This document shows positions 8,204 through 16,720 of a stretch of DNA of 64,000 nt, piece by piece. Under the pieces are notes generated by a model, which worked only from the letters and a program-made list of their open reading frames with translations, ran no database searches and was not told where the DNA came from. Origin of the DNA: Clostridia bacterium (GTDB lineage Bacteria; Bacillota; Clostridia; Oscillospirales; Acutalibacteraceae); contig JAGAKX010000061.1 in assembly GCA_017625435.1 (NCBI GenBank), forward strand, positions 37,661-101,660, in the 5' to 3' direction. Position numbers and translations under genes: made by a program. How positions within the stretch are numbered: the first letter of the stretch is position 1; every line of letters begins with the position of its first letter.

Positions 8204-8310
8204 GTTGTTCAGAAGAACAGCGTCGGGACAGAAGTTCCTTTTTTCATTCTTTTTTTGTAAAAGATACTACGAAGGTATCATTATCTCAGAAGGGATAGTG
8301 ATACCTTTTT
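8204..8310 (+). promoter_or_regulatory. Structured leader with terminator upstream of an ECF S-component (class unknown)
   Basis: From the predicted RNA start there are three hairpins. GTTGTTC/GAACAGC (8204-8221) has loop AGAA. GGGAC/GTTCC (8225-8238) also has loop AGAA and is followed by six T. AAGGTATCA/TGATACCTT (8272-8307) has inner TATC/GATA pairing and a T tract. The third is a convincing intrinsic terminator 24 bases before the next start codon. This suggests transcription attenuation, or simply termination of the upstream gene plus a short leader. I do not recognise a known riboswitch class. Confidence 0.5.
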
Positions 8311-8333
8311 CTGTATGTTGAAAGGAGCTTATA

Positions 8334-8873
8334 ATGAAAAACAACTCAAGGCTTATTAAAATGGTGCTTGCCGCATTCTTTCTTGCCCTTTCCTATGTGA
8401 TGCCCTTTCTTACGGGGCAGATTCCCGAAATCGGCTCAATGCTTTGCCCTATGCACATTCCCGTGCTTCTCTGCGGATTCCTGTGCGGATGGCATTGGGG
8501 GATGGCTGTCGGCTTTACAGCTCCGCTTTTCCGATCTCTGACACTCGGTATGCCTCCGCTTTTTCCTGTGGCAGTCTGTATGGCATTTGAGCTTGCGACT
8601 TACGGACTTGTATCGGGACTTATGCACAAATATCTTCCGGGAAAGAAGCCTTATATTTACCTTTCTCTTCTTACCGCTATGATTGCGGGAAGACTTGTCT
8701 GGGGAGCTGCTATGTTTACGGCTTTAAGCATAAACGGCGGTGCTTTTACCTTTTCCGCATTCCTTGCAGGTGCAATTACAAATGCCGTGCCCGGTATCGC
8801 ATTACAGCTAGTTGCTGTCCCCGTTGCGGTAATGATACTTGATAATCCCAAAATTCTTAATCTGAGAGGCTGA
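8334..8873 (+). CDS. ECF transporter S-component, substrate unknown
   Basis: The protein has 179 residues with about six hydrophobic helices. The first helix carries MVLAAFFLALSYVMPFL, matching the conserved AAXXA-type S-component helix that contacts EcfT. The loop MCPMHIPVLLCG-like segment (LCPMHIPVLL at 41-50) is typical of the BioY/PanT/ThiT-like superfamily. AAAGGAG precedes the ATG. A kinase-type gene follows after a single base, suggesting an uptake-and-phosphorylate pair for a vitamin or nucleoside-like substrate. No energising genes are nearby. Confidence 0.8.
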   Translation: MKNNSRLIKMVLAAFFLALSYVMPFLTGQIPEIGSMLCPMHIPVLLCGFLCGWHWGMAVGFTAPLFRSLTLGMPPLFPVAVCMAFELATYGLVSGLMHKYLPGKKPYIYLSLLTAMIAGRLVWGAAMFTALSINGGAFTFSAFLAGAITNAVPGIALQLVAVPVAVMILDNPKILNLRG

Positions 8874-8874
8874 T

Positions 8875-9948
8875 ATGAATAAAAACACACGTGAGCTTCT
8901 GTTGAAGCATTATAAAAACTTCCCGAATCTGCAGGCGGAAGATCTTCTTAAATTTCTGTTTCAGAGTGTCTTCGGATGCGAGCATCTTGTGTCCGATGAA
9001 AACACCGCGTTGCAGTATATAAAACAAGAGCATTCCGAAATATCAGCGACGGCTTTACCTTTTACGGAGCCCCTTGACGGCAATTACTGCCGAGTTTATC
9101 TTTCGTGGCTGAATAAGGGGCTTTCTCCCGAAACACTTACAAGGCTGTTCTGTCTTTCAGCAAAAGAAGAGCCTGACGGCAAAGCGTTACTTCTTCAGAA
9201 AACCGAGATTGCACATGAGCTTATTGAAAGCGGTGAAATCCCTCTTGAAAAGCACGATTTCGATAAGAAGCTTTCCGAGTGGAAGGGGAGAGACTGTCCC
9301 GCCATTCACCATTCCGATGCTTTCAGAAGCACGTACAAGCCTGCCTACAGGGTTATTGATAATAAGTATGCTGATTTTCTCGGGCTTTTCTCGGCAATTG
9401 ACAAATTGCTTTCCGTCGGTAATGTAATTCTTACTTTAGAGGGCGGAAGTGCAAGCGGAAAATCCACGCTTTCGGAAGTTTTAGCGTCGGTGTATGACTG
9501 CAATATTTTCCATGCGGACGATTTCTTTTTACGTCCTGAACAGCGTACTCCCGAGCGTTTTTGTGAAATCGGCGGAAATTTTGACAGAGAGCGTTTTTAT
9601 GATGAAATTATTTGCTCTTTGGTTAAAAATGAAACAGTAAATTACAGACCCTTTGATTGTTCTTTACAGGCTCTCGGCGATACGGTAAGTGTCCCGCCGA
9701 AAAAACTGACGGTTGTTGAGGGTGTTTATTCGATGCATCCCGATTTCGGCAAGTACTATAATTTATCCGCTTTTCTTGATATTTCCCCTGATTTTCAGAA
9801 AAAACGCATAGAAACAAGAAATTCTCCTGCATTGGCAAAGCGTTTCTTTTCAGAATGGATTCCTCTTGAAAATATCTATTTTGAAAAAACGGAAATAAAA
9901 AAACGTGCAGATATCATAATAAAAATAATCGAAGAAACCGATGAATAG
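8875..9948 (+). CDS. P-loop kinase of the uridine kinase type with an extra N-terminal domain
   Basis: The protein has 357 residues. Residues 1-175 form a helical domain of unknown role. The C-terminal half is a P-loop kinase: Walker A is GGSASGKSTLSE at about 186-197 and the substrate/Mg motif is HADDFFLRP at about 209-217, as in uridine kinase and nicotinamide riboside kinase. VVEGVYS near 277 and a Lys/Arg-rich lid (KKRIETRN) follow. It is translated from the same transcript as the S-component, so its product probably traps the imported compound by phosphorylation. The substrate is unknown. Confidence 0.78.
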   Translation: MNKNTRELLLKHYKNFPNLQAEDLLKFLFQSVFGCEHLVSDENTALQYIKQEHSEISATALPFTEPLDGNYCRVYLSWLNKGLSPETLTRLFCLSAKEEPDGKALLLQKTEIAHELIESGEIPLEKHDFDKKLSEWKGRDCPAIHHSDAFRSTYKPAYRVIDNKYADFLGLFSAIDKLLSVGNVILTLEGGSASGKSTLSEVLASVYDCNIFHADDFFLRPEQRTPERFCEIGGNFDRERFYDEIICSLVKNETVNYRPFDCSLQALGDTVSVPPKKLTVVEGVYSMHPDFGKYYNLSAFLDISPDFQKKRIETRNSPALAKRFFSEWIPLENIYFEKTEIKKRADIIIKIIEETDE

Positions 9949-9966
9949 TATTTCGTCGGTTTTTTC
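9936..9966 (+). terminator. Intrinsic terminator overlapping the kinase stop codon
   Basis: AACCGATGAA pairs with TTTCGTCGGTT; the kinase TAG lies in the loop, and a run of T follows. Confidence 0.75.
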
Positions 9967-10059
9967 TGTATATGAAACTTTTTATTACGAAGGTACGTTG
10001 CATATACTCCTGACATTGACAAAATAGTAACGAACTTATTCCTTGACTTTGCCTTTTTC

Positions 10060-10105
10060 TTGACTTATTATTAATATGTATATCTATGCGGATGCATACT
10101 ATAAT
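10060..10105 (+). promoter_or_regulatory. Candidate promoter region of the rnf operon
   Basis: Two TTGACT boxes (10043-10048 and 10060-10065) and a TATAAT at 10100-10105 lie upstream of rnfC. Spacing between these best boxes is not canonical, so the exact promoter is uncertain. Confidence 0.4.
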
Positions 10106-10134
10106 AACAAATTATGAAGAAAGGTTTATTTTTT

Positions 10135-11451
10135 ATGGGTTCTTATCTTCTCGGAATACACACGCCCCACAGAAAAGGCACAAAAGACAGTCCCGTTGAG
10201 CGTCTTTCTGACGTGAAGACTGTAATGATTCCGATGTCAATGCATATCGGCAAGCCTGCAACTCCTGTTGTAAAGGTTGGAGATATGGTTAAAATCGGAA
10301 CAAAAATAGGTGAAGCTGACGGTAAAGTTTCATCTGATATCTATGCGAGCATATCAGGTAAGGTTACAAAGCTTACGGACTATCTTCTTGCCACAGGCAA
10401 AACCACGACTGCTGTCATAATTGAGGCAGACGGCGAAAATGCCGTTGATGAAGCTGTGGCTCCTCCCGTTATTAGCGACAGAGACAGCTTCATTGAGGCC
10501 GTTAAGAAAAGCGGTATAGTGGGCCTTGGCGGTGCAGGCTTCCCCACACACGTAAAGCTTGATGTTCCTACGGAAAAAATAGAATATCTTATAGTAAACG
10601 GAGCTGAATGTGAGCCTTACGTTACAAGTGACTCAGTAAATATGCTGACACGTGCCGATGATATGGCAGCGGCTCTTAAGGCTCTCAATAAGTACCTTGG
10701 TGTAAAAAAGGTCATTATCGGTGTTGAAAAGGGCAACAAAAAAGTTGTATCGGCAATGCAGTCACTTGCTTCATCACTTACTGAGCTTGAAGTAAAGGTA
10801 AGCGTTCTTCCCGATAAGTACCCTCAGGGCGGAGAAAAGGTTATGGTTTACCATACCACGGGCAGAAAGATTGCCGCAAACAAGCTGCCTATTGATGTAG
10901 GATGTATTGTTCTTAACAGCACAACGGTTGCACAGATAGGCTCTTTCCTTAAAACGGGTATGCCCCTTACGGAAAAGCTTGTAACTGTGGACGGTGCAGC
11001 TGTTACGAAGCCTCAGAACGTGATAGCTCCCATAGGTACTCCCGTTAATGTACTGTTTGATTTCTGCGGCGGTCTTAAAGAGGATCCTGCAAAAATCATT
11101 TACGGCGGTCCTATGATGGGTATTACCGTTCCCAATGCCGATGTTCCCGTGCTTAAGAACACAAATGCAGTTCTTGCTCTTTCAGAAAAGGAAGCAAAGC
11201 TTCCAAAGACTACAGCCTGCATCCGTTGCGGTGCCTGTGTAAACACATGCCCCTTCAGCCTTGCACCCGTAAATATAGCAGAGGCTTATTCAAAGGAGGA
11301 CACGGACGAATTAAAGGCTCTTTCCGTTCAGTCCTGTATGGAATGCGGCTGCTGCAGCTTTGTATGTCCTGCAAACCGTCCTCTTGTGCAGATTAACAAG
11401 CTCTCTAAAAAATTATTAGCGGATAACGCAGCAAAGGAGGGAAGCAAATAA
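10135..11451 (+). CDS. rnfC: Rnf complex subunit C (electron-input iron-sulfur flavoprotein)
   Basis: The protein has 438 residues. The N-terminal GIHTPHRKG and biotinyl-like fold precede a flavin/NADH-binding Rossmann-type region with GLGGAGFPTHVKL and VNGAECEPYVTSD near residues 130-170. Two 4Fe-4S motifs lie at the C-terminus, CIRCGACVNTCP and CMECGCCSFVCP. RnfC faces the cytoplasm and accepts electrons from or donates them to NADH. The ATG at 10135 fits the family N-terminus and has AAAGG upstream; an in-frame ATG at 10114 is possible. It is the first gene of rnfCDGEAB; the stop overlaps rnfD. Confidence 0.95.
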   Translation: MGSYLLGIHTPHRKGTKDSPVERLSDVKTVMIPMSMHIGKPATPVVKVGDMVKIGTKIGEADGKVSSDIYASISGKVTKLTDYLLATGKTTTAVIIEADGENAVDEAVAPPVISDRDSFIEAVKKSGIVGLGGAGFPTHVKLDVPTEKIEYLIVNGAECEPYVTSDSVNMLTRADDMAAALKALNKYLGVKKVIIGVEKGNKKVVSAMQSLASSLTELEVKVSVLPDKYPQGGEKVMVYHTTGRKIAANKLPIDVGCIVLNSTTVAQIGSFLKTGMPLTEKLVTVDGAAVTKPQNVIAPIGTPVNVLFDFCGGLKEDPAKIIYGGPMMGITVPNADVPVLKNTNAVLALSEKEAKLPKTTACIRCGACVNTCPFSLAPVNIAEAYSKEDTDELKALSVQSCMECGCCSFVCPANRPLVQINKLSKKLLADNAAKEGSK

Positions 11452-12371
11452 TGAGTGCTCTTACAAAATTAATGATTTCTCCCCATATTCACAGCGGAAA
11501 ATCCACTTCCGGTATTATGGGCGACGTTCTGATTGCATTACTTCCCGCAACTATTGCAGGTACGGTAATATTCGGCTGGCGTGCACTTCTTGTAATTGCA
11601 GTATGCATTATCTGTTCTGTGGGATTTGAAGCAATTTTCAATCTTATAGTAAAAAAGGAACAGACGGTAGGGGATTTATCTGCCGCGGTTACGGGTCTTC
11701 TTCTGGCTCTGAATCTTCCCGTTGATGTGCCGTTATGGCAGTGTGCGGTAGGCTCACTGTTTGCGATAATTGTTGTAAAATGCCTCTTCGGCGGAATCGG
11801 TGCAAACCTCGTAAACCCTGCAATTACGGCACGTGTGTTTATGCTTGTTGCCTTCGGCTCAATGGCTGTGCCTTCATTCCCCGTAGATTCCGTTTCCTCT
11901 GCTACTCCTCTTTCAGCAGAAGAAATGCCCGGGCTTCTTGATTTGTTCCTTGGCAGACACGGCGGTGCTATAGGTGAAACCTGCGTTGCAGCTTTACTTA
12001 TCGGTGGTATTTATCTTCTCGTAAGACGTGTTATTTCCTGGCAGATTCCCGTCGTTTTCCTCGGAACGGTATTCCTCTTCTCATTGTTTATGGAAGGCTT
12101 TGATGCCGTAAGCGCTCTTTCCCTTCTTATGTCGGGCGGTGTATTTATCGGTGCTATCTTTATGGCAACAGATTACACAACATCTCCCTATACCCCCTGG
12201 GGCAAGGTTATCTTCGGTCTCGGCGCAGGTCTTCTTACCTGCCTTATCAGATATTTCGGAACTTATCCCGAAGGTGTTTCCTTTGCGATTCTGTTTATGA
12301 ACATACTTAATCCTTACATCTGCAAGTGGACAAAGCGTAAGGTATTTACGGCAGGAGGAGATAAAGAATGA
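11451..12371 (+). CDS. rnfD: Rnf complex subunit D (covalent-flavin membrane subunit)
   Basis: The protein has 306 residues with about nine hydrophobic helices. SVSSATPL at 147-154 matches the flavinylation motif of RnfD/NqrB, with Thr152 as the predicted covalent FMN site. LVNPAITARVF is a conserved family segment. It forms the ion-pumping membrane core with A and E. Start and stop overlap rnfC and rnfG by a few bases, indicating coupled translation. Confidence 0.95.
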   Translation: MSALTKLMISPHIHSGKSTSGIMGDVLIALLPATIAGTVIFGWRALLVIAVCIICSVGFEAIFNLIVKKEQTVGDLSAAVTGLLLALNLPVDVPLWQCAVGSLFAIIVVKCLFGGIGANLVNPAITARVFMLVAFGSMAVPSFPVDSVSSATPLSAEEMPGLLDLFLGRHGGAIGETCVAALLIGGIYLLVRRVISWQIPVVFLGTVFLFSLFMEGFDAVSALSLLMSGGVFIGAIFMATDYTTSPYTPWGKVIFGLGAGLLTCLIRYFGTYPEGVSFAILFMNILNPYICKWTKRKVFTAGGDKE

Positions 12372-13546
12372 AAACTTATATTAAGAATCTTGCTGTTTTT
12401 GTCTGTATCTGTTCGGTTATAACTTTACTTCTTGCAGCTACAAACTTTATTACTGCTCCCGTTATTGAAGAGAATCAGAATGCGGCTGCCAATGCTGCAC
12501 TTCTCCAGGTAATGCCCGAGGGCAAGGGCTTTGAAACAGCTGATATCAGCACTTTTTCATTGCCTGCAACAGTAACTGAAGTACACAAAGAAACATCGGG
12601 TCTCGGTTACGTTGTAAAGCTCACTACCGCAGGCTACGGTTCAGATTTTGTTATTATGTGCGGTGTAAACTCAGACGGTGTTGTAACAGGTGCCGTGTGT
12701 CTTTCTTCTAATGAAACCCTTAGTAAAGAAAAAACTTACGGTGAAAACTTTACCGATAAGGATGCCGCAGGTGTTGAAGCTGTTGATACTATTTCGGGTG
12801 CTACAAAGACAACCGAGGCATACAAGAATGCGGTAAAGGATGCTCTTAATGCAGCAATTATCCTCGGCGGCGGCTCTGTTGATATCCGTACAGAGGAAGA
12901 AATTCTTGCAGATAACCTGGATGCTGCATTCCCTGCAGGCGAAAAGGCATTCGAAAAGCTCTTTATGGTTGATCTTATTGAAGGTGTTGACGCAGTTTAC
13001 GAAGCAACAAACAAGGCAGGCTATGTTTTTGTTTCCGGTGAACAGTTTATCGGCGTAAATGCCGACGGTACCGTTGTAACTGAAGGTGTTACAGATACGG
13101 CTCTTTATAGCGATGCTGTTGCTGCAATCAAGGCAAGCACACTCGAGGATATTGACATTTCTGCTTATGAAGGCCTTGAAAAGACTGTAGTTTCTGCTAA
13201 GAAGACCGCTTCAGGAAACTTTGTACTTGAAACAAAGGGTGCAGGCTACGGTATCAAGGGCGGCGATGAATACCATCCCGCTTCGGGCGAATATATTATT
13301 GTACGTGTTTCCGTAACACCCGATTTCAGAATTATTGACTGTCTTACTGTTTCCGAGGCTGAAACCGACGGACTGGGTGACGCCTGTGCAGACGAAAGCT
13401 TCTACAGTCAGTTTGTAGGAAAGACAGACGAAAACTACAAGGAAATTGATGCTATAAGCGGTGCAACCTTAACAACAAACGGTTACACCCAGGCTATTGA
13501 ACGTGCATTCAGCGCTATTACGACAATGAACGGAGGTGCCCGATAA
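12368..13546 (+). CDS. rnfG: Rnf complex subunit G with two FMN-binding domains
   Basis: The protein has 392 residues, about twice the usual 190-210 of RnfG. One N-terminal TM helix (about 8-30) is followed by two extracytoplasmic FMN-binding domains. Each ends with a perfect covalent-FMN motif: DTISGATKT (Thr146) and DAISGATLT (Thr367). The segment between them (about 175-215) repeats the start of an FMN_bind domain. RnfG is the flavoprotein on the outer face; a second flavin could extend the electron wire or pass electrons to the lipoprotein encoded downstream. ApbE at 17792 is the likely flavinylating enzyme. No frameshift is visible. Confidence 0.92.
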   Translation: MKTYIKNLAVFVCICSVITLLLAATNFITAPVIEENQNAAANAALLQVMPEGKGFETADISTFSLPATVTEVHKETSGLGYVVKLTTAGYGSDFVIMCGVNSDGVVTGAVCLSSNETLSKEKTYGENFTDKDAAGVEAVDTISGATKTTEAYKNAVKDALNAAIILGGGSVDIRTEEEILADNLDAAFPAGEKAFEKLFMVDLIEGVDAVYEATNKAGYVFVSGEQFIGVNADGTVVTEGVTDTALYSDAVAAIKASTLEDIDISAYEGLEKTVVSAKKTASGNFVLETKGAGYGIKGGDEYHPASGEYIIVRVSVTPDFRIIDCLTVSEAETDGLGDACADESFYSQFVGKTDENYKEIDAISGATLTTNGYTQAIERAFSAITTMNGGAR

Positions 13547-14235
13547 TGAAAGAAAAATCTTCAGTTTCAGTACTCCTTAACGGTATTCTGAAGGAGAATC
13601 CGGTTCTGGTGCTCATTCTCGGCACCTGTCCCACACTTGCTACTACCACCACAGTCAAGGGTGCTGTCGGAATGGGACTTGCAGCTATGTGTGTTCTCAT
13701 CTGTTCAAACGTATTTATTTCTCTTCTTCGTAAGAGAATTCCCGAATCAATGCGAATTCCCTGCTATATCGTTATTATCGCAGGCTTTGTTACAATTGTA
13801 AAAATGATTGTTCAGGCATATCTTCCCGAATTATATGAAACTCTCGGTGTTTATCTTGATCTTATTACCGTTAACTGCATAATTCTCGGACGTGCCGAAA
13901 TGTTTGCTAACAAGAATCCCGTTGTTGCCTCTGCTCTTGACGGTATCGGAATGGGTCTCGGTTTTACACTTGCACTTACTATGATGTCAACTATCCGTGA
14001 AGTATTCGGTGCAGGCTCCTTCTTCGGAATTGAAATTCCTTTTATGGCAAACTACAAAATAGAATTCTTCACAAAGGCTCCCGGCGGACTTCTTGTTTAC
14101 GGACTTCTTATTGCATTTATTTATGCAGTTACCCACGGAAAGGCACCTCTTAAAAAGTCATTTTCCTGTGAGGGCTGTCCCAATGCCGCAAACTGTCAGG
14201 GCGGCAGCTGTTCAGAGAAAGGAGATGAGAACTGA
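13546..14235 (+). CDS. rnfE: Rnf complex subunit E with a Cys-rich tail
   Basis: The protein has 229 residues with six hydrophobic helices and conserved NCIILGRAEMFA, the mid-membrane Cys region that carries a 2Fe-2S cluster shared with RnfA. After the last helix is an extra hydrophilic tail with CEGCPNAANCQGGSC, four Cys in a CxxCx5CxxxC arrangement that could bind metal or iron-sulfur. The tail lies beyond the usual RnfE end. Start and stop overlap rnfG and rnfA. Confidence 0.93.
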   Translation: MKEKSSVSVLLNGILKENPVLVLILGTCPTLATTTTVKGAVGMGLAAMCVLICSNVFISLLRKRIPESMRIPCYIVIIAGFVTIVKMIVQAYLPELYETLGVYLDLITVNCIILGRAEMFANKNPVVASALDGIGMGLGFTLALTMMSTIREVFGAGSFFGIEIPFMANYKIEFFTKAPGGLLVYGLLIAFIYAVTHGKAPLKKSFSCEGCPNAANCQGGSCSEKGDEN

Positions 14236-14834
14236 TGGAAAGCTTCAAGCTTTTAATTATAATACTTCTTTCATCCGTGCTTGTTGATAACTATGTTCTC
14301 AGCAGATTCCTAGGTATCTGTCCCTTCCTCGGTGTTTCCAAGAAAATTGACCAGGCAGTAGGTATGGGTGTTGCCGTAACGGTTGTTATGCTTCTTGCTA
14401 CTGCTGCAACCTGGCCTATTCAGAAATTCGTTCTTGATACACTCGGGCTCGGATATCTTCAGAATATTGCGTTCATTCTTATTATTGCAACTCTTGTTCA
14501 GATTCTTGAGCTTGTTCTCAAAAAGTTTTCACCTTCACTCTATAAGGGACTCGGTGTTTACCTTCCTCTTATCACAACGAACTGTGCCGTTCTCGGCGTT
14601 ACAATCAATAACATAATTGACGGCTACAGCTTTATTGAATCAATGGTGAGCTCTCTCGGCTGCGGTCTCGGCTTCCTGCTTGCAATGGTTCTCTTCTCGG
14701 GAATCCGTTCAAGAATCGACGATACCAAGGTGCCTGCTCCCTTCCGCGGTCTTGCCGTTACTCTCATTGCCGCTTCGTTTATCTCCCTTGCATTTATGGG
14801 CTTCAGCGGCATTGTTGAAAGTATTTTTGCTTGA
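14235..14834 (+). CDS. rnfA: Rnf complex subunit A
   Basis: The protein has 199 residues, the standard length, with six hydrophobic helices. DNYVLSRFLGICPFLG near the N-terminus and TTNCAVLGV near 115 are RnfA/NqrE hallmarks; their Cys residues ligate the membrane 2Fe-2S cluster with RnfE. The start overlaps the rnfE stop. Confidence 0.95.
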   Translation: MESFKLLIIILLSSVLVDNYVLSRFLGICPFLGVSKKIDQAVGMGVAVTVVMLLATAATWPIQKFVLDTLGLGYLQNIAFILIIATLVQILELVLKKFSPSLYKGLGVYLPLITTNCAVLGVTINNIIDGYSFIESMVSSLGCGLGFLLAMVLFSGIRSRIDDTKVPAPFRGLAVTLIAASFISLAFMGFSGIVESIFA

Positions 14835-14849
14835 TAAGGGGGACATACA

Positions 14850-15683
14850 ATGGATATATTAATTGCATTTCTTGTAATGTTAGGCGTTGCCCTTGTTGCA
14901 GGTGTTCTGATTACCGTATTTTCTCATTTCTTTGCGGTTCCCGAAAATCCCCTGAAGGGTGAAATACGCGCCTGTCTTCCCGGTATCAATTGCGGTGCCT
15001 GCGGATATAAGGGCTGTGACGATTACGCTGCCGCACTTGCCGAAGGCGGAGTTGCCCCCAATCTCTGTATTCCCGGTGCTCAGAGTGTTGCCGACGAAAT
15101 CGGCGGTATTCTCGGAGTTGAGGCAGAGCCCTTCAAGGATGTTGTTGCCTTTGTTTCCTGTAACGGCAACTGTGATGCTACCTTCAAGACTGCAGAATAT
15201 GAGGGCGTAAAGACCTGTTATGCCGCTTCAATGATTTACGGAGGTACAAATTCCTGCCGTTTCGGTTGTCTCGGTTTCGGCGATTGTGCGGCTGCTTGTC
15301 CTGCAAAGGCTATCTGCATTAAGGACGGTATAGCACATGTCAATACTGCCCGCTGTCTCGGCTGCGGTCTCTGCACAAGGACCTGTCCCAAGGGAATTAT
15401 AAATATGATTCCTCAGGAAACCGCTACTGTTGTGATGTGCAGCAATAAACAGAAGGGCGCCGATGCAAAAAAGGCTTGTAAAAATGCTTGTATCGGCTGT
15501 AAAAAGTGTGAAAAGACCTGTCCTCACGGCGCAATAAAGGTTGTTGACAATCTTGCAGTTATTGATTATGAAAAATGTGTTCACTGTGAGGCTTGTGTAA
15601 AGGAATGTCCCACAGGCTGTCTCAAAACGGCATTTTTCCCTGATATTCCTGCAGATGTCAGCAGTGAAGATTTGCTCAGCTGA
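14850..15683 (+). CDS. rnfB: Rnf complex subunit B (multi-cluster ferredoxin-like)
   Basis: The protein has 277 residues. An N-terminal TM helix (about 4-26) precedes the RnfB-type 4Fe-4S domain (INCGACGYKGCDDYA, then a Cys near residue 70). Ferredoxin-type CxxCxxCxxxC motifs follow: CLGCGLCTRTCP, CIGCKKCEKTCP and CVHCEACVKECP, plus GCLGFGDCAAACP. RnfB is the cytoplasmic entry point for ferredoxin electrons. GGGG-type ribosome site precedes the ATG. Only one base separates its stop from the next start region. Confidence 0.95.
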   Translation: MDILIAFLVMLGVALVAGVLITVFSHFFAVPENPLKGEIRACLPGINCGACGYKGCDDYAAALAEGGVAPNLCIPGAQSVADEIGGILGVEAEPFKDVVAFVSCNGNCDATFKTAEYEGVKTCYAASMIYGGTNSCRFGCLGFGDCAAACPAKAICIKDGIAHVNTARCLGCGLCTRTCPKGIINMIPQETATVVMCSNKQKGADAKKACKNACIGCKKCEKTCPHGAIKVVDNLAVIDYEKCVHCEACVKECPTGCLKTAFFPDIPADVSSEDLLS

Positions 15684-15684
15684 T

Positions 15685-16086
15685 ATGAACAATAAGAAAA
15701 GCGCAAAAAAACACAGTCTCAGGAATGATATAATTCTGATTACCGCCGTAATTCTTGCGGCGGTTATCGGTCTTATTTATCTTAATTTTTTTCGCAGCCC
15801 CGGAGACTCTGTTACGGTAACGGTTGACGGGGAAGTGTACGGAGTTTATCCGCTTTCCCGGGATATATGCGAAGATATTTATTCCGGGAGCAACAATGAG
15901 AATCACAACCGTTTCGTAATTAAGGACGGTAAGGCATTTATGGAAACTGCTACCTGTCCCGACGGAATATGCGTCGGTCATAAGAGTATTTTCCGTAACG
16001 GCGAAAGCATTGTCTGTCTTCCAAACCGTGTTGTGATTACCGTTACTCTCGGGGAAAAAACGGACAGCCCCGATGTGATTATATAG
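15685..16086 (+). CDS. NusG domain II membrane protein (EetA-like)
   Basis: The protein has 133 residues: a basic N-terminus, a single TM helix (about 14-34) and an extracytoplasmic NusG_II domain with TVTVDGEVYGVYPL, ATCPDGICVGH and CLPNRVVITV. The start at ATG 15685 lies just after the rnfB stop. This is the fold of EetA in the Listeria flavin-based extracellular electron transfer locus. With the EetB-like gene after it, it extends the rnf operon. Its exact biochemical role in EET is not established. Confidence 0.82.
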   Translation: MNNKKSAKKHSLRNDIILITAVILAAVIGLIYLNFFRSPGDSVTVTVDGEVYGVYPLSRDICEDIYSGSNNENHNRFVIKDGKAFMETATCPDGICVGHKSIFRNGESIVCLPNRVVITVTLGEKTDSPDVII

Positions 16087-16097
16087 GAGGTCCGGAC

Positions 16098-16601
16098 GTG
16101 AAAAAGAAATCAAAAACCGTTGCATTCGGCGGTATATGTGTGGCTCTGGCGCTGATATTTGCTTATATAGAAGTGCTGATACCTCCTTTGTTTACATCTC
16201 TTCCCGGCATTAAAATGGGACTTCCCAATATCATAATAGTATTTCTTCTCTACAGAAAAGGTCCGGTATTTGCGGGAATTGTTTCTCTTGTAAGAATTCT
16301 GCTTGTGAGTATGCTTTTCGGCAATATGATGGCACTTATGTACAGTCTTGCGGGCGGTGTGCTGAGTCTTCTTGTTATGATTATTCTCAGAAAGCTTAGT
16401 TTTTTTTCTCCTGTGGGAGTAAGTGTGGCAGGCGGAGTTGCTCATAACATCGGACAGATTATAATGGCTGCACTTCTTCTGGAAACATCTGAGCTTGGTT
16501 ATTATCTTGCGGTTCTCGCTGTTACGGGAACTGTTGCAGGTGTATTTATAGGGCTTTGCGGAGCCTTGCTTATTAAACGTATTCCGGACAAATTGATATA
16601 A
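16098..16601 (+). CDS. Gx transporter family membrane protein (EetB-like, Hpre_diP_synt_I)
   Basis: The protein has 167 residues and about five hydrophobic helices with conserved FGGICVALALIFAYIE, PGIKMGLPNIIIVFLL and VAGGVAHNIGQI, matching the family annotated as heptaprenyl diphosphate synthase component I or Gx transporter. It resembles an ECF S-component. EetB of Listeria belongs to the same family. A GTG start follows a strong GGAGG. It probably acts with the EetA-like protein in moving electrons or quinone/flavin across the membrane. Confidence 0.82.
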   Translation: MKKKSKTVAFGGICVALALIFAYIEVLIPPLFTSLPGIKMGLPNIIIVFLLYRKGPVFAGIVSLVRILLVSMLFGNMMALMYSLAGGVLSLLVMIILRKLSFFSPVGVSVAGGVAHNIGQIIMAALLLETSELGYYLAVLAVTGTVAGVFIGLCGALLIKRIPDKLI

Positions 16602-16656
16602 ATATTCTGTAATTTGCAACTATTTTAGAATAAATTATGAATTTTTTTAATAATGC

Positions 16657-16685
16657 TTGACAATTTTATTAATATATAGTAATAT
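16657..16685 (+). promoter_or_regulatory. Strong sigma-A promoter of the PplA-like lipoprotein gene
   Basis: TTGACA at 16657-16662, exactly 17 bases, TAATAT at 16680-16685. This is near consensus and directly precedes a perfect GGAGG ribosome site, suggesting abundant lipoprotein expressed beyond the rnf transcript level. Confidence 0.8.
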
Positions 16686-16720
16686 CTGCAAGGTTAAAAA
16701 ATAAACGGAGGAATTTACAA

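Noticed and set aside
8204..8310. Guanidine-II (mini-ykkC) riboswitch because of two small hairpins
   Set aside because: The loops are AGAA, not the ACGR needed, and the downstream gene is an S-component.
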